Origin: Oscillospiraceae bacterium
GTDB taxonomy: Bacteria > Bacillota > Clostridia > Oscillospirales > JAAYXM01
Assembly (NCBI GenBank): GCA_015067485.1
Contig: SVMJ01000003.1
Location: 1 to 64,000 of the forward strand
Direction: 5' to 3'
Length of the DNA stretch: 64,000 nt
In this document: piece after piece, positions 26,742-38,221 of the stretch
How positions within the stretch are numbered: position 1 is the first letter of the stretch
Layout: every line of letters starts with the position of its first letter
Program-made: the position numbers and the translations under genes
Notes under the pieces: generated by a model
Seen by the model: only the letters and a program-made list of their open reading frames with translations
The model's database searches: none
What the model was told of the DNA's origin: nothing

Positions 26742-28569
26742 CACAAACACCTCCGCAAAGCAAGTCAGATGCACCGCATCCGGTACACTGTTTTCTGCAA
26801 TCGGGCGAGATGCACGATGCATATGCGGCATCCCATTCATGCAACAGATGTCTGCGCGAAACCCCTGTGGACAAGTGTTCCCACGGCATGATCTCTTCTC
26901 TGCCGCGCATACGGTTTGCATAGAACTCGGGTGAGATTTCACACGCCTTAAATGCATCCATCCATGCATCAAAATCAAAATATTCGCTCCAGCCGTCGAG
27001 TCTCGCACCTCGTTTCCAAACATCGTATAAAACCGCGCTCATGCGTCTGTCACCGCGTGCCAGCACCGCTTCCAGATAGCTGGTATCAGGTTCGTGCCAG
27101 TTATAAGTAATGGCTTTCGACTTGATGGAATCACGCAGCAAATATGCTTTTCTGCGGAATTCTTCTCTCGTGTTTTGACCGAACCATTGGAACGGTGTCC
27201 CCGGTTTCGGAACGAAGCACGCCGCGCTGACCGTAATTTTCACGCCACGACTCTTATTGGCGGCATGACGCTTCCATGTCCACAAAACTTTTTGTGCAAG
27301 TTCTGCAATGGCAACGATATCCTCATCGGTTTCGGTGGGAAGCCCGATCATGAAATATAACTTGACTGAATTCCAACCTCCCTCGAATGCGACTTGGCAA
27401 GCGTGTAAAATTTCTTCTTCGGTCAGGTTTTTGTTGATCGCCGCACGAAGACGGGCACTCCCCGCTTCAGGCGCAAATGTAAGACCGCTCTTACGCACTT
27501 TCTGGACGCGCTGCATCAACTCCTGAGAGAAATTGTCTGCGCGGAGAGACGGTAATTGCAGGCTTGTCTGATGCGGTTCACACCACTCAAGCAGACCGTC
27601 ACACAGAGCGGGAAGTTCTTTATAATCACTTGTGGAAAGTGATGCAAGCGAAATCTCTTCATATCCGCTATCTTCACACAAACCAATCCCCTGACGGATC
27701 AGCGTTTTCGCACGTTTCGCACGCACCGGGCGGTATGCATACCCTGCCTGGCAGAATCTGCAACCGCGGATGCATCCACGGAAGACTTCCAAAACCACAC
27801 GGTCGTGTACGATCTCGGTGGACGGAACGATCATCTTTTCCGGATAATAGACGCTGTCCAAATCTTCAATAATGCGTTTCCTTACAGTTTTCGGAGCGCC
27901 GTTTGTCGGTATGACCGATGCAATGGTGCCATCCGGATGATAATTCACCTGATAAAGCGACGGGACGTAAAATCCCGGAATCTGTGCGACGCGAATCAAA
28001 AACTCTTTTTTGGAGATTCCTTCGTCTTTTGCTTTTTCATAGGCATCGACCAATTCACAAAGTGCTTCTTCCCCTTCGCCCAAAGAGAAAATGTCGACAA
28101 AGTCGGCAAGTGGCTCGGGATTGTATGCACAAGGACCGCCTGCGATGACGAGCGGCATACTGTCATCACGGTCTTTCGCATAGACCGGAAGACCTGCAAG
28201 ATCGAGCATATTCAAAACTGCGGTATAACTCATTTCGTACTGGAGCGTGAATGCAACAAAATCAAACCGATCAATCGGATCACCGCTCTCGAGTGCGAAT
28301 AACTTGATCCCTTCTTTGCGCATTTCCGCTTCCATATCGGGCCAAACCGCAAAGACGCGTTCACACCAACAGTCTTCACGTTCATTCAAAACCCCGTATA
28401 AAATCCGAAGCCCCAAGTGGGACATACCGATTTCATAAACATCAGGGAAACAGAATGCAAAACGAACGCGAACATCATTTGCATTCTTCATCACAGAATT
28501 GTATTCACCGCCCGTGTAACGTGCGGGTTTTGTTACTCTGGTTAAGATTCGTTTCAACTTCTTTTGCAT
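26734..28569 (-). CDS. TIGR03960 family B12-binding radical SAM protein
   Basis: PDVYEIGMSHLGLRILY, EVFRGCIRGCRFCQAGYAYRPVR (CxxxCxxC), C-terminal Cys cluster CISPDCRKQCTGC. Confidence 0.93.
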   Translation of the reverse strand: MQKKLKRILTRVTKPARYTGGEYNSVMKNANDVRVRFAFCFPDVYEIGMSHLGLRILYGVLNEREDCWCERVFAVWPDMEAEMRKEGIKLFALESGDPIDRFDFVAFTLQYEMSYTAVLNMLDLAGLPVYAKDRDDSMPLVIAGGPCAYNPEPLADFVDIFSLGEGEEALCELVDAYEKAKDEGISKKEFLIRVAQIPGFYVPSLYQVNYHPDGTIASVIPTNGAPKTVRKRIIEDLDSVYYPEKMIVPSTEIVHDRVVLEVFRGCIRGCRFCQAGYAYRPVRAKRAKTLIRQGIGLCEDSGYEEISLASLSTSDYKELPALCDGLLEWCEPHQTSLQLPSLRADNFSQELMQRVQKVRKSGLTFAPEAGSARLRAAINKNLTEEEILHACQVAFEGGWNSVKLYFMIGLPTETDEDIVAIAELAQKVLWTWKRHAANKSRGVKITVSAACFVPKPGTPFQWFGQNTREEFRRKAYLLRDSIKSKAITYNWHEPDTSYLEAVLARGDRRMSAVLYDVWKRGARLDGWSEYFDFDAWMDAFKACEISPEFYANRMRGREEIMPWEHLSTGVSRRHLLHEWDAAYASCISPDCRKQCTGCGASDLLCGGVCDA

Positions 28570-28634
28570 AAGGCGCCTCCGTCTGCAGAAATCTTCTTCT
28601 ATCATAACGGAATTTTCATTGTTTTACAAGGGTT

Positions 28635-29207
28635 TTAGTCGAGATTCATAAAAACGCGATAAAGAAAGAAGGAAGAAAATAAAATTAAACTGAGTCTGCA
28701 CTGCGCGGTCGCGGAGTACCGGAGTGAAATGATGACAAGAAATAATGCAACAGAAATACCGATTACTTTGAAACAAATGTCAATCACATTGATCGGTAGA
28801 AAGAGACCAAGAACTGAGCGAAGAACCCTGCCTCCATCCAGAGGCGGAATCGGGATCATGTTAAACAATGACAGTGAAAAATTGATGCCTGCGAATACAA
28901 ACTGTTGACTCTTTGCCGCAATTACCGAAGCAAAAAAGCCAAGGAGCGGACCCGCAATTGCAACGAGAAACTCTTTCCGATAAGAGAGCGATGACGGATT
29001 TCCCGGCACGATACAAGCACCGAAAGCACTCAACCGAAACTCCAACATCGGAACTTTGAGCAGCACCATCATAGCGAGATGCCCGAGTTCGTGAATTCCC
29101 GCCGCAAGAAGTGATATCCACAGAAGTCGCTCGGTATCAAGGAGATAGAATATTGCAATCAGAATCAAAAAATCATATCCGACATGAATCTTACAGCGTT
29201 TTATCAT
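28635..29207 (-). CDS. Site-2 protease family (SpoIVFB-like M50 metalloprotease)
   Basis: AAGIHELGHLAMM and NMIPIPPLDGGRVL motifs, multi-TM. Confidence 0.87.
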   Translation of the reverse strand: MIKRCKIHVGYDFLILIAIFYLLDTERLLWISLLAAGIHELGHLAMMVLLKVPMLEFRLSAFGACIVPGNPSSLSYRKEFLVAIAGPLLGFFASVIAAKSQQFVFAGINFSLSLFNMIPIPPLDGGRVLRSVLGLFLPINVIDICFKVIGISVALFLVIISLRYSATAQCRLSLILFSSFFLYRVFMNLD

Positions 29208-30037
29208 GCGTTTGGTACGACAAATAGCATGGGATCGAGACGTGTTTTATTCTTGCGCACTTCAAAGTGCAGGTGCGGACCGGTGGAAAGCCCCGTCGTT
29301 CCCACTTCCGCAATCGTTTGACCAATGGTTACCATATCACCTTTTCGTGCAACGATCTTTGACGCGTGCCCGTAAAAAGAACGATAATCGTCTGTATGCA
29401 ACAGTAAAATGTAATTCCCATAGACCTGATTATACCCCACTTCGATCACTTCTCCATCGGCAAAAGCTCCGATTTCTGCGCCCATAGCACCTGCAATATC
29501 GATACCCGTGTGGAAACTTCTGCTTTTCAAAATCGGATGCTGGCGGTATCCGAACGGCGATGTAACTACACCATAAAGGGGCGTTGTGTGCGGGAATTTG
29601 ATGGTGGTGTTCGCGGTTGCCCCGGGTAGCAGAAAAGCCCCTGCAGAACTGTCGTCCTGAAGTTCTGCCTCGCTCATTTCAAAACTCAAAAGTTCAACCG
29701 ACAGATCTGCCGCATTGACTACTGGCGTAACGTTCTCGTTTTTCATCTCATCTTCTGAAATGAAAAACAAATCAAAAAACACATCTTTGAACACAGGGAT
29801 CAGCGCATCCTTTTCTTTCATTGCCTGTCCTATGCTGTGCATGGCGGACTGATAGTCAACCCCATCTGTCGCAGATTTCGACACCGCACTCCATACAGGA
29901 ATGAGTGCCCGATGTTCCTGATATTTCAGAATCGTACATCCGACAAATAAAACAATACAAACGGTCAATTTCACAATCACTTTTTTCGGTATCTTTCGCT
30001 TAATTTGCTTCTTTTTGGGGTTTTGCGATACATCCAT
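29204..30037 (-). CDS. M23/LytM peptidase-domain protein (SpoIVFA/SpoIIQ-like)
   Basis: Single N-terminal TM; SPFGYRQHPI..SFHTGIDIAG..GNYILLLH..GPHLHFEVRKN. Confidence 0.85.
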   Translation of the reverse strand: MDVSQNPKKKQIKRKIPKKVIVKLTVCIVLFVGCTILKYQEHRALIPVWSAVSKSATDGVDYQSAMHSIGQAMKEKDALIPVFKDVFFDLFFISEDEMKNENVTPVVNAADLSVELLSFEMSEAELQDDSSAGAFLLPGATANTTIKFPHTTPLYGVVTSPFGYRQHPILKSRSFHTGIDIAGAMGAEIGAFADGEVIEVGYNQVYGNYILLLHTDDYRSFYGHASKIVARKGDMVTIGQTIAEVGTTGLSTGPHLHFEVRKNKTRLDPMLFVVPNA

Positions 30038-30172
30038 CGACCGTTCCTCCTGACTTCTCGAATGGTGAATGTATATGCAAGAAGAAATTACAACATGACA
30101 TACAAAGAAAAATCGTGCAATTCATGAAAACCTGTGATAGAATGTTGATAGAAATCAAGTGGAGTGAACGAT

Positions 30173-30814
30173 ATGAAAATCAAAGAAAAAGTATCCGGCA
30201 TTATTGCCGCTTTGAAAGTATTATATCCGCAAGCGGAATGCTCTCTGCAATATGACGAAGCGTATCAGTTGCTCTTTGCAACACGCCTTGCCGCGCAGTG
30301 TACCGATGCGCGGGTCAATATTGTAACAAAAGACTTGTACCGCAAATATCCGACATTGCAGGCGTTTGCGGATGCAAAGATCGAGGAATTGGAGCAGGAT
30401 GTAAAGCCCTGCGGGTTCTATCATATGAAAGCACGGGATTTGAAAGCATGTGCAGAAGTGTTGCTTGAGAAACACAACGGCATCGTCCCCGATACGATGG
30501 AGGAACTCACCGCGCTTCCCGGCATCGGCAGAAAAACCGCAAGTTTGATTTTGGGCGATGTGTACCACAAGCCCGCAATCGTTGCGGACACACATTGCAT
30601 TCGTCTTTCCAATAAACTCGGTCTTGCACACAGTAAAGATCCGAAAAAAGTTGAATTTGAACTGCGCGATATCATTCCGCCCGAAGAACAATGTATGTTG
30701 TGCCACCGTTTTGTGTGGCACGGGCGCGCGGTTTGCAGTGCTCGTTCTCCCAAGTGCAACGAGTGTACTCTCTCGCCATTCTGCGATACATATCAAAAAA
30801 ATCTCTCGGAGTGA
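30173..30814 (+). CDS. nth: Endonuclease III
   Basis: HhH ELTALPGIGRKTASLILGD..VDT-type D; CX6CX2CX5C Fe-S motif VCSARSPKCNECTLSPFC. Confidence 0.95.
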   Translation: MKIKEKVSGIIAALKVLYPQAECSLQYDEAYQLLFATRLAAQCTDARVNIVTKDLYRKYPTLQAFADAKIEELEQDVKPCGFYHMKARDLKACAEVLLEKHNGIVPDTMEELTALPGIGRKTASLILGDVYHKPAIVADTHCIRLSNKLGLAHSKDPKKVEFELRDIIPPEEQCMLCHRFVWHGRAVCSARSPKCNECTLSPFCDTYQKNLSE

Positions 30815-30820
30815 TTGCAG

Positions 30821-31702
30821 ATGTATCAAAACATCTATACCAATGAAATTTTCAAAAAAGATATTCTTCCTTTTATTATGTTTTCTTCTGAAGAAGGCAG
30901 CCAGCAAGAGTATCATTGCCACGAATATATCCAGATGTGGTACGTTGCAAAAGGTGGTTGTGTCCATCATTACGAAGATCAGATGTTTAAAGTTCCGGAA
31001 GGCAGTCTCTTTATCATCCCGCCGTACTTCAACCATTCGATTGACACTACCGCATTCCCCGATTCCCGTCTGATTTCCTGTGATTTCACGGAAGATCTGA
31101 TCACAAAATCATCCAACCAAAACGCAAAAGATACCTTGTTTAACCTGGCGTATCTGGAACCGCTTCTCATCCACTCCAAACTTAGCCAGCCGTCTCTCCG
31201 TTTCACGGGCGAAAAAGCGGCGGAACTGGAACAAATTCTTGAAGAATTGCTTGTGGCATACAACGAAAAACAATCGTTTTATTCTGCACTTATCAAGGGA
31301 AATATCATTAAGTTGATCACTTTGATTATCGAGCAGTTCCAGTCCACAGTCCTTGAAAGCAAAAACGAGTTGTTCTCCAAATACCGTGAAGCAATCGATA
31401 CCGCTTTGCGTTATATCGACGAACATTTCACCGAAAAAATATATCTGGAGGACATCTGTAAAATGGCATTGATGTCCCCCAGTTCCTTCTCCTATATTTT
31501 CCGCCAGTCTTCCGGCACTACTTTCACCGAATACTTACAGCATAAGCGCGTGTTGAAATCCAAAGAATTGCTGCTCAATTCCAACGCCTCTGTTTTGGAA
31601 ATCGCTGAACAGTCAGGGTTCAGCGACACCGCATATTTCAACCGTGTATTCAAGAAAATGGTCGGGACCTCGCCCGGACAGTATCGTAAAAAACACAACT
31701 AA
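30821..31702 (+). CDS. AraC family transcriptional regulator (cupin sensor)
   Basis: N-terminal cupin, C-terminal AraC HTH FSYIFRQSSGTTFTEYLQHKRVLKSKELLL..VLEIAEQSGFSDTAYFNRVFKKMVGTSPGQYRK. Confidence 0.93.
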   Translation: MYQNIYTNEIFKKDILPFIMFSSEEGSQQEYHCHEYIQMWYVAKGGCVHHYEDQMFKVPEGSLFIIPPYFNHSIDTTAFPDSRLISCDFTEDLITKSSNQNAKDTLFNLAYLEPLLIHSKLSQPSLRFTGEKAAELEQILEELLVAYNEKQSFYSALIKGNIIKLITLIIEQFQSTVLESKNELFSKYREAIDTALRYIDEHFTEKIYLEDICKMALMSPSSFSYIFRQSSGTTFTEYLQHKRVLKSKELLLNSNASVLEIAEQSGFSDTAYFNRVFKKMVGTSPGQYRKKHN

Positions 31703-32751
31703 GCGGTTGTGAATCGGTAAATCGTTTCAAAATCGTACATCTCTCCTGCCTTCAAGATCGGCTGTACGAAGTTCGGATATTTTAGTGCGTTTGGCGGGAA
31801 ATTTGTTTCCAGACAGAAACCTTCCCGCTTTCCATAGAAACGTCCATCTTTTCCGGCAACCGTATGATCTGCTAGGAAATTCCCGGTGTACAGCAACACG
31901 CCGGGCATATTGGTCAGCACTTCCATTACGCGCCCACTTTCAGGATCTTCCGCACGTGCCGCCAAAACCAATTCTTTCCCGTTCGGATGAAGCACAAAGT
32001 TATGGTCGTAGCCGTTTGCAATTTTCAGTTGTGGATGGTCTTCGTTGATATCGCGCAAGATTTCCTTTCCTGTTCGGAAATCCATAATCGGGTCGACCGA
32101 TAAAATCTCACCATATACCATACCGTCTTCATCGAGCGGCATGTATTCATCGGAAAAGATTTGAAGTTTATGCCCCATCGCGGACCCTGCACTTTCTCCA
32201 CGCAAGTTAAAATATGCATGATTGGTCAGGTTCAAAACCGTGTCCGCATCACTTGTGGCCAGATATCGGATCGAAAGTCCGTTATTCTCGTTGACTGTAT
32301 AAATCACTTTCAGTCGCACATTTCCCGGAAATCCGTCTTCACCATCGGTCATAACAGTTTCCAAACAAACCGAGTTTTCCGCATATTCGCTCACTTCAAA
32401 CACGTGGTGGTCAAGTCCCCATTCTCCTCCGTGCAGCACATGTTTCCCTTGGTAATTCGGCGTTAAGTGATATGTTTTTCCATCCAGTTCAAAAACCGAA
32501 TTTTCAATGCGGTTTGCTACTCTGCCAACGCAAGCGCCATGATACGGACCTTTGCTGAGATAGTCTGCCGCATTGTCATAACCGAGCACCACATCCGAGA
32601 TGTTTCCGTCTTTGTCCGGTGCAAAAATCGAAACAATTGCAGCGGCAACATTTGTGATATGCACACAAAGGCCTTGATTGTTCTTGATTTCGTATAATTC
32701 GCCCGTTTGTCCATTTGGCAAAACGCCAAAAGGTTTTGTTTTTTGAAGCAT
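31699..32751 (-). CDS. galM: Aldose 1-epimerase
   Basis: LGYDNAADYL, ACVGRVANRI, NLTNHAYFNLRG, FCLETNFPPNALKYPNF. Confidence 0.95.
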   Translation of the reverse strand: MLQKTKPFGVLPNGQTGELYEIKNNQGLCVHITNVAAAIVSIFAPDKDGNISDVVLGYDNAADYLSKGPYHGACVGRVANRIENSVFELDGKTYHLTPNYQGKHVLHGGEWGLDHHVFEVSEYAENSVCLETVMTDGEDGFPGNVRLKVIYTVNENNGLSIRYLATSDADTVLNLTNHAYFNLRGESAGSAMGHKLQIFSDEYMPLDEDGMVYGEILSVDPIMDFRTGKEILRDINEDHPQLKIANGYDHNFVLHPNGKELVLAARAEDPESGRVMEVLTNMPGVLLYTGNFLADHTVAGKDGRFYGKREGFCLETNFPPNALKYPNFVQPILKAGEMYDFETIYRFTTA

Positions 32752-32786
32752 GAAAATCCCCTCCGTTTTTCGCTGATCTTACTGTT

Positions 32787-32815
32787 AGGATATCACAAGT
32801 CAAACTCTCGGTCAA
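32787..32815 (-). promoter_or_regulatory. sigmaA-type promoter for galM (TTGACC-17-TATCCT)
   Basis: Minus strand -35 32810-32815, -10 32787-32792. Confidence 0.65.
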
Positions 32816-32875
32816 GAAGACCGAATATATGTAAAAAAACCTTTTGTTTTCAGTCAAAACGACTGCTTTCACAAC

Positions 32876-34415
<1,540 letters not shown>

Positions 34416-34430
34416 ATCATCGAAACAAAC

Positions 34431-34463
34431 AAATCCCCGATAGAAATTCTCTATCGGGGATTT
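34431..34463. terminator. Bidirectional terminator between guaB and ftsH
   Basis: AAATCCCCGATAG-AAATTCT-CTATCGGGGATTTT. Confidence 0.85.
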
Positions 34464-34476
34464 TCTTATGCGTTTT

Positions 34477-36318
34477 TTACTCTTCCGCGTGCGGGACATC
34501 TTCGCCAAACAAGCCGTAAAACTCTTTCGCACTCATTACTTCGTGCTCGAGCAAATAATCTGCGATCTCGTGCAGTTTGTCGAGATGCTCGCTAATAATC
34601 GTACGGCATTTCTCATGCGCCTCATGAACGATGGAATGGATTTCGGCATCAATGGTCGCGGCAACTTTCTCGGAATATGCCTGACGTTCTGCAAAATCAC
34701 GACCAAGGAACACTTCATTGTTACCGGAAGAATAACTGATCGGTCCCAACTGATCGCTCATACCGTATTTGACGACCATATCGCGCGCGATTGCACTTGC
34801 ACGCTGAATATCGTTGGATGCACCTGTTGAGATATCGTCCAAAACCAATTCTTCCGCTACACGACCGCCGAGCAAGGATACGATGCGTTCGGTCATTTCG
34901 GTCTTGGATGTTGTAGTTGTATCTTCCTGCGGGAGCGAGATTGTCATACCGCCCGCCATACCACGCGGAATGATGCTGATTTGATGCACCGGATCATGCG
35001 ATGTGAGAAATTTCATGACAAGTGCATGACCCGCTTCGTGATAAGCAACCAAGCGATTATCGCGTTTGGTACGAACGCGGGTTTTCTTTTCAGGTCCTGC
35101 AATGACCTTGATCATAGAATCTTCCAGATCCTTCATGCTGATCGCAGTTCTGTTATGACGCGCGGCAAGGAGCGCCGCTTCATTGAGCAGGTTTTCCAGG
35201 TCTGCCGGAGCAAATCCGCTGGTGGACTTTGCAATGACTTCCAAATCGACATCATTTGACAATTTCTTATTTCGTGCGTGGATGCCCAGCACCGCGGTAC
35301 GACCCTTGATATCTGGGAGTCCCACATACACCTGACGGTCAAAACGACCCGGACGCATCAATGCCGGATCCAAAATATCCGGGCGGTTGGTTGCCGCAAT
35401 GATGATGACGCCTTCGTTATTTCCGAAACCGTCCATCTCAACCAACAGCTGATTCAATGTCTGTTCGCGTTCATCGTGTCCGCCACCGTAGCCTGCGCCG
35501 CGATGACGACCGACCGCATCGATTTCATCGATGAAGATGATAGACGGAGAGTTCTTTTTCGCCTGTTCAAACAAATCGCGCACGCGCGATGCGCCGACAC
35601 CGACATATAACTCAACGAAATCAGAGCCGGAAATCGAAAGGAATGGAACGTTGGCTTCGCCTGCAACCGCTTTTGCGATGTATGTTTTACCGGTACCCGG
35701 AGGACCTACAAGCAAGACCCCCTTCGGGATGCGTGCACCGATATCGGTGTACTGCTTGGGATTTTTCAGGAAACCGACGATTTCCGAAAGTTCTTCCTTT
35801 TCTTCGTCTGCACCTGCCACATCCGCGAACGTAACCTTTTTCTGTTCATCAGAACCAAGTTTGGTACGTGCTTTTCCGAAACGCATCGTATGGTTCATTC
35901 CGCCATCAGACTTCTTAAAGACGAAGAACCACATGAGACCAAACAGGAGCAGCATCATAACATAGGGCAAAATCGCGAACCACCACGGCGTCCCCTGTTC
36001 CGGAATACGGTCATCATTTTCAATAATGCCCTGACTGCGTTGCTCTCTCAAAAGATCGCTCAAATCAAGGCGGAAATCCGCGCGAATCTGCGGATCTGTC
36101 ATATCAAATACAACGATCTCACCGTCGCGTAATTCCATTCGTAAAACGCCACCGTCGATGACATAGTTTTTCACTTGTTCTGCTTCAAATGCACGCACGA
36201 CTTCTGCATATGTCGGCTCTTCCGGCTTCTCGGTTTCCCACAACATGGTTGCAAAAGAAACCAAAACCGCAACGATCAACAGAAACAGCAGAACATCACG
36301 TGTTCCGTTTTTCTTCAA
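34477..36318 (-). CDS. ftsH: ATP-dependent zinc metalloprotease FtsH
   Basis: [36 protein letters not shown]-terminal TMs. Confidence 0.97.
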   Translation of the reverse strand: MKKNGTRDVLLFLLIVAVLVSFATMLWETEKPEEPTYAEVVRAFEAEQVKNYVIDGGVLRMELRDGEIVVFDMTDPQIRADFRLDLSDLLREQRSQGIIENDDRIPEQGTPWWFAILPYVMMLLLFGLMWFFVFKKSDGGMNHTMRFGKARTKLGSDEQKKVTFADVAGADEEKEELSEIVGFLKNPKQYTDIGARIPKGVLLVGPPGTGKTYIAKAVAGEANVPFLSISGSDFVELYVGVGASRVRDLFEQAKKNSPSIIFIDEIDAVGRHRGAGYGGGHDEREQTLNQLLVEMDGFGNNEGVIIIAATNRPDILDPALMRPGRFDRQVYVGLPDIKGRTAVLGIHARNKKLSNDVDLEVIAKSTSGFAPADLENLLNEAALLAARHNRTAISMKDLEDSMIKVIAGPEKKTRVRTKRDNRLVAYHEAGHALVMKFLTSHDPVHQISIIPRGMAGGMTISLPQEDTTTTSKTEMTERIVSLLGGRVAEELVLDDISTGASNDIQRASAIARDMVVKYGMSDQLGPISYSSGNNEVFLGRDFAERQAYSEKVAATIDAEIHSIVHEAHEKCRTIISEHLDKLHEIADYLLEHEVMSAKEFYGLFGEDVPHAEE

Positions 36319-36350
36319 AATGACACCTTCCTTCCGCTTAACTCGCTGTT

Positions 36351-36875
36351 TTATTCGTCTTCTTCCAAAATTCCGATATACGGAAGTCCACGAAACTGTT
36401 CAGCGCAGTCAAGACCGTAACCAACAATAAAGCAATTTGGGATCTTATAGCCGACATAATCAGCCTCAATTTGCACTTTACGACGCTCGGGTTTATCGAT
36501 GAATGTACAAAGTTTCAAAGAAGCCGGCTGCATTTCGATAAGTTTTTTCATCAAAAAACGCAAGGTAGCGCCGGTATCCAAAATGTCTTCCACGACGATA
36601 ACATGTCGATCCTTCAAGTCGATACTGGGAACTTTTTTCAAGACAGGCTCCCCAGAAGACGTGGTACCGTTCCCGTAAGAAGAAACCTGAATAAAATCGA
36701 TTTCCAAAGGAATATCCATTTTGCGTACCAAGTCAGCCGTGAAAATCAACGACCCTTTTAACACACATAATATAAGCGGATTCTTCCCCTCGTATTCATG
36801 TTTCAATTCTGCCGCCATTTCAGCAACACGGGACTGAATTTTTTCTTCGCTGATCAAGACTTCTTTCATTCTCAT
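36351..36875 (-). CDS. hpt: Hypoxanthine phosphoribosyltransferase
   Basis: VLKGSLIFTADLVRKM, VIVVEDILDTGATL PRPP motif. Confidence 0.95.
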   Translation of the reverse strand: MRMKEVLISEEKIQSRVAEMAAELKHEYEGKNPLILCVLKGSLIFTADLVRKMDIPLEIDFIQVSSYGNGTTSSGEPVLKKVPSIDLKDRHVIVVEDILDTGATLRFLMKKLIEMQPASLKLCTFIDKPERRKVQIEADYVGYKIPNCFIVGYGLDCAEQFRGLPYIGILEEDE

Positions 36876-38221
36876 ATTTCACACAACCCTATCACTATGT
36901 ATATTTTCTTACTCGCTTCTTTCACATAATAGAATTCATCAACACCGAAGTCATGTACCAAAACCACACGATCACCGTCAGAAATAACCGGAATCATATC
37001 TCGCAACTGCTTTTCCGTTTTCTCTTCGATCATCAGTTTTTTCAATGTTTTTTCACTTCGTTTCGGAAGTCTGATCTTGTCGCCGACTGTTCTGCCGCGC
37101 AGTAACAATCCGTGTTTTATTTTATCAAAATCCACTTCGTAAAGCATGAAGTTTTTATGAATCTTTTGCGGTTTTTCAAAACTGCAAGAAACAGAATAGT
37201 CTCCAAAGTACACAGAAGTTCCATCTTCCAGCATGATCGATTCTGTTTCGCAATCACACTTCGTAAAAAAAACGATTTCGTCATACGCACGGCGGACAAA
37301 AAGTCCACCCGGAACGGAAAGCTCTACAGATGGAGATTTATTTTCGACAAGCCCTTGAATCTTCGCAATATGTTGATATTCCAAACGGTAATCAAAACTT
37401 CCGCTCGCAATCTGCGCCAAGCGCAGGATTAGACGGGTTTGAAGCGCGGCATGCAAACTCAAAAGTTCATTGATTTCATAACGAACTTCTCCACCGTTGA
37501 CCGATGCATATTTCACCAGTTCATCGATCTGCCCCGCAAAAAAATCCGCATCTGTCGCAAGCAGACGGCTTGCGCGGTGAATCGCAGAACATGTCCCCGG
37601 GTGTGCCAGTTCCAACTCGGGCAACACACGGTTGCGGATGCGATTTCGAGAAAAGATCAAATCATCGTTGGTTTCATCTTCGCAATATGTAAGTTGAAAC
37701 TCGCTCAAGTATTCCAGAACATCGTTTCTCGTACAATCAATGAGAGGTCGAATCACATTTTCACGAGATGACGGAATGCCACAAAGACCGCGCATTCCGC
37801 TCCCGCGAGCCAGATGAAACAACACGGTTTCTGCATTATCGTTCATCGTATGTGCCGTGGCAATCTTGTTGCACGAAAATTTGTTTGCCACCGCAGAAAA
37901 TGCCTCATAGCGCGCTTTACGCGCACACGCTTCAAGCGATGCGCCATCTTCAACCGTTACACACTCAACAATAAGTGGAATGGAAAACCGATCACAAAAT
38001 GCGCGAACATAATCCTCATCGCGCTTTGCTGTATCACGCAATCCATGATTGACATGGACCGCACAAACTGTGATTCCAAATTCCTCGCGGTTCATCATCA
38101 GCATATGCAAAAGTGCAATGGAATCAGCACCGCCGGACACGCCGCAAAGGACACAATCTCCCCGATCGATCAGTTTGTACTGTTTATTTGTACGCAAAAA
38201 AGTCCGATACAAATTACTCAT
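36872..38221 (-). CDS. tilS: tRNA(Ile)-lysidine synthetase
   Basis: VLCGVSGGADSIALLHML PP-loop; start at MSNLYRTFLR (38221), not the ORF-track extension. Confidence 0.94.
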   Translation of the reverse strand: MSNLYRTFLRTNKQYKLIDRGDCVLCGVSGGADSIALLHMLMMNREEFGITVCAVHVNHGLRDTAKRDEDYVRAFCDRFSIPLIVECVTVEDGASLEACARKARYEAFSAVANKFSCNKIATAHTMNDNAETVLFHLARGSGMRGLCGIPSSRENVIRPLIDCTRNDVLEYLSEFQLTYCEDETNDDLIFSRNRIRNRVLPELELAHPGTCSAIHRASRLLATDADFFAGQIDELVKYASVNGGEVRYEINELLSLHAALQTRLILRLAQIASGSFDYRLEYQHIAKIQGLVENKSPSVELSVPGGLFVRRAYDEIVFFTKCDCETESIMLEDGTSVYFGDYSVSCSFEKPQKIHKNFMLYEVDFDKIKHGLLLRGRTVGDKIRLPKRSEKTLKKLMIEEKTEKQLRDMIPVISDGDRVVLVHDFGVDEFYYVKEASKKIYIVIGLCEI

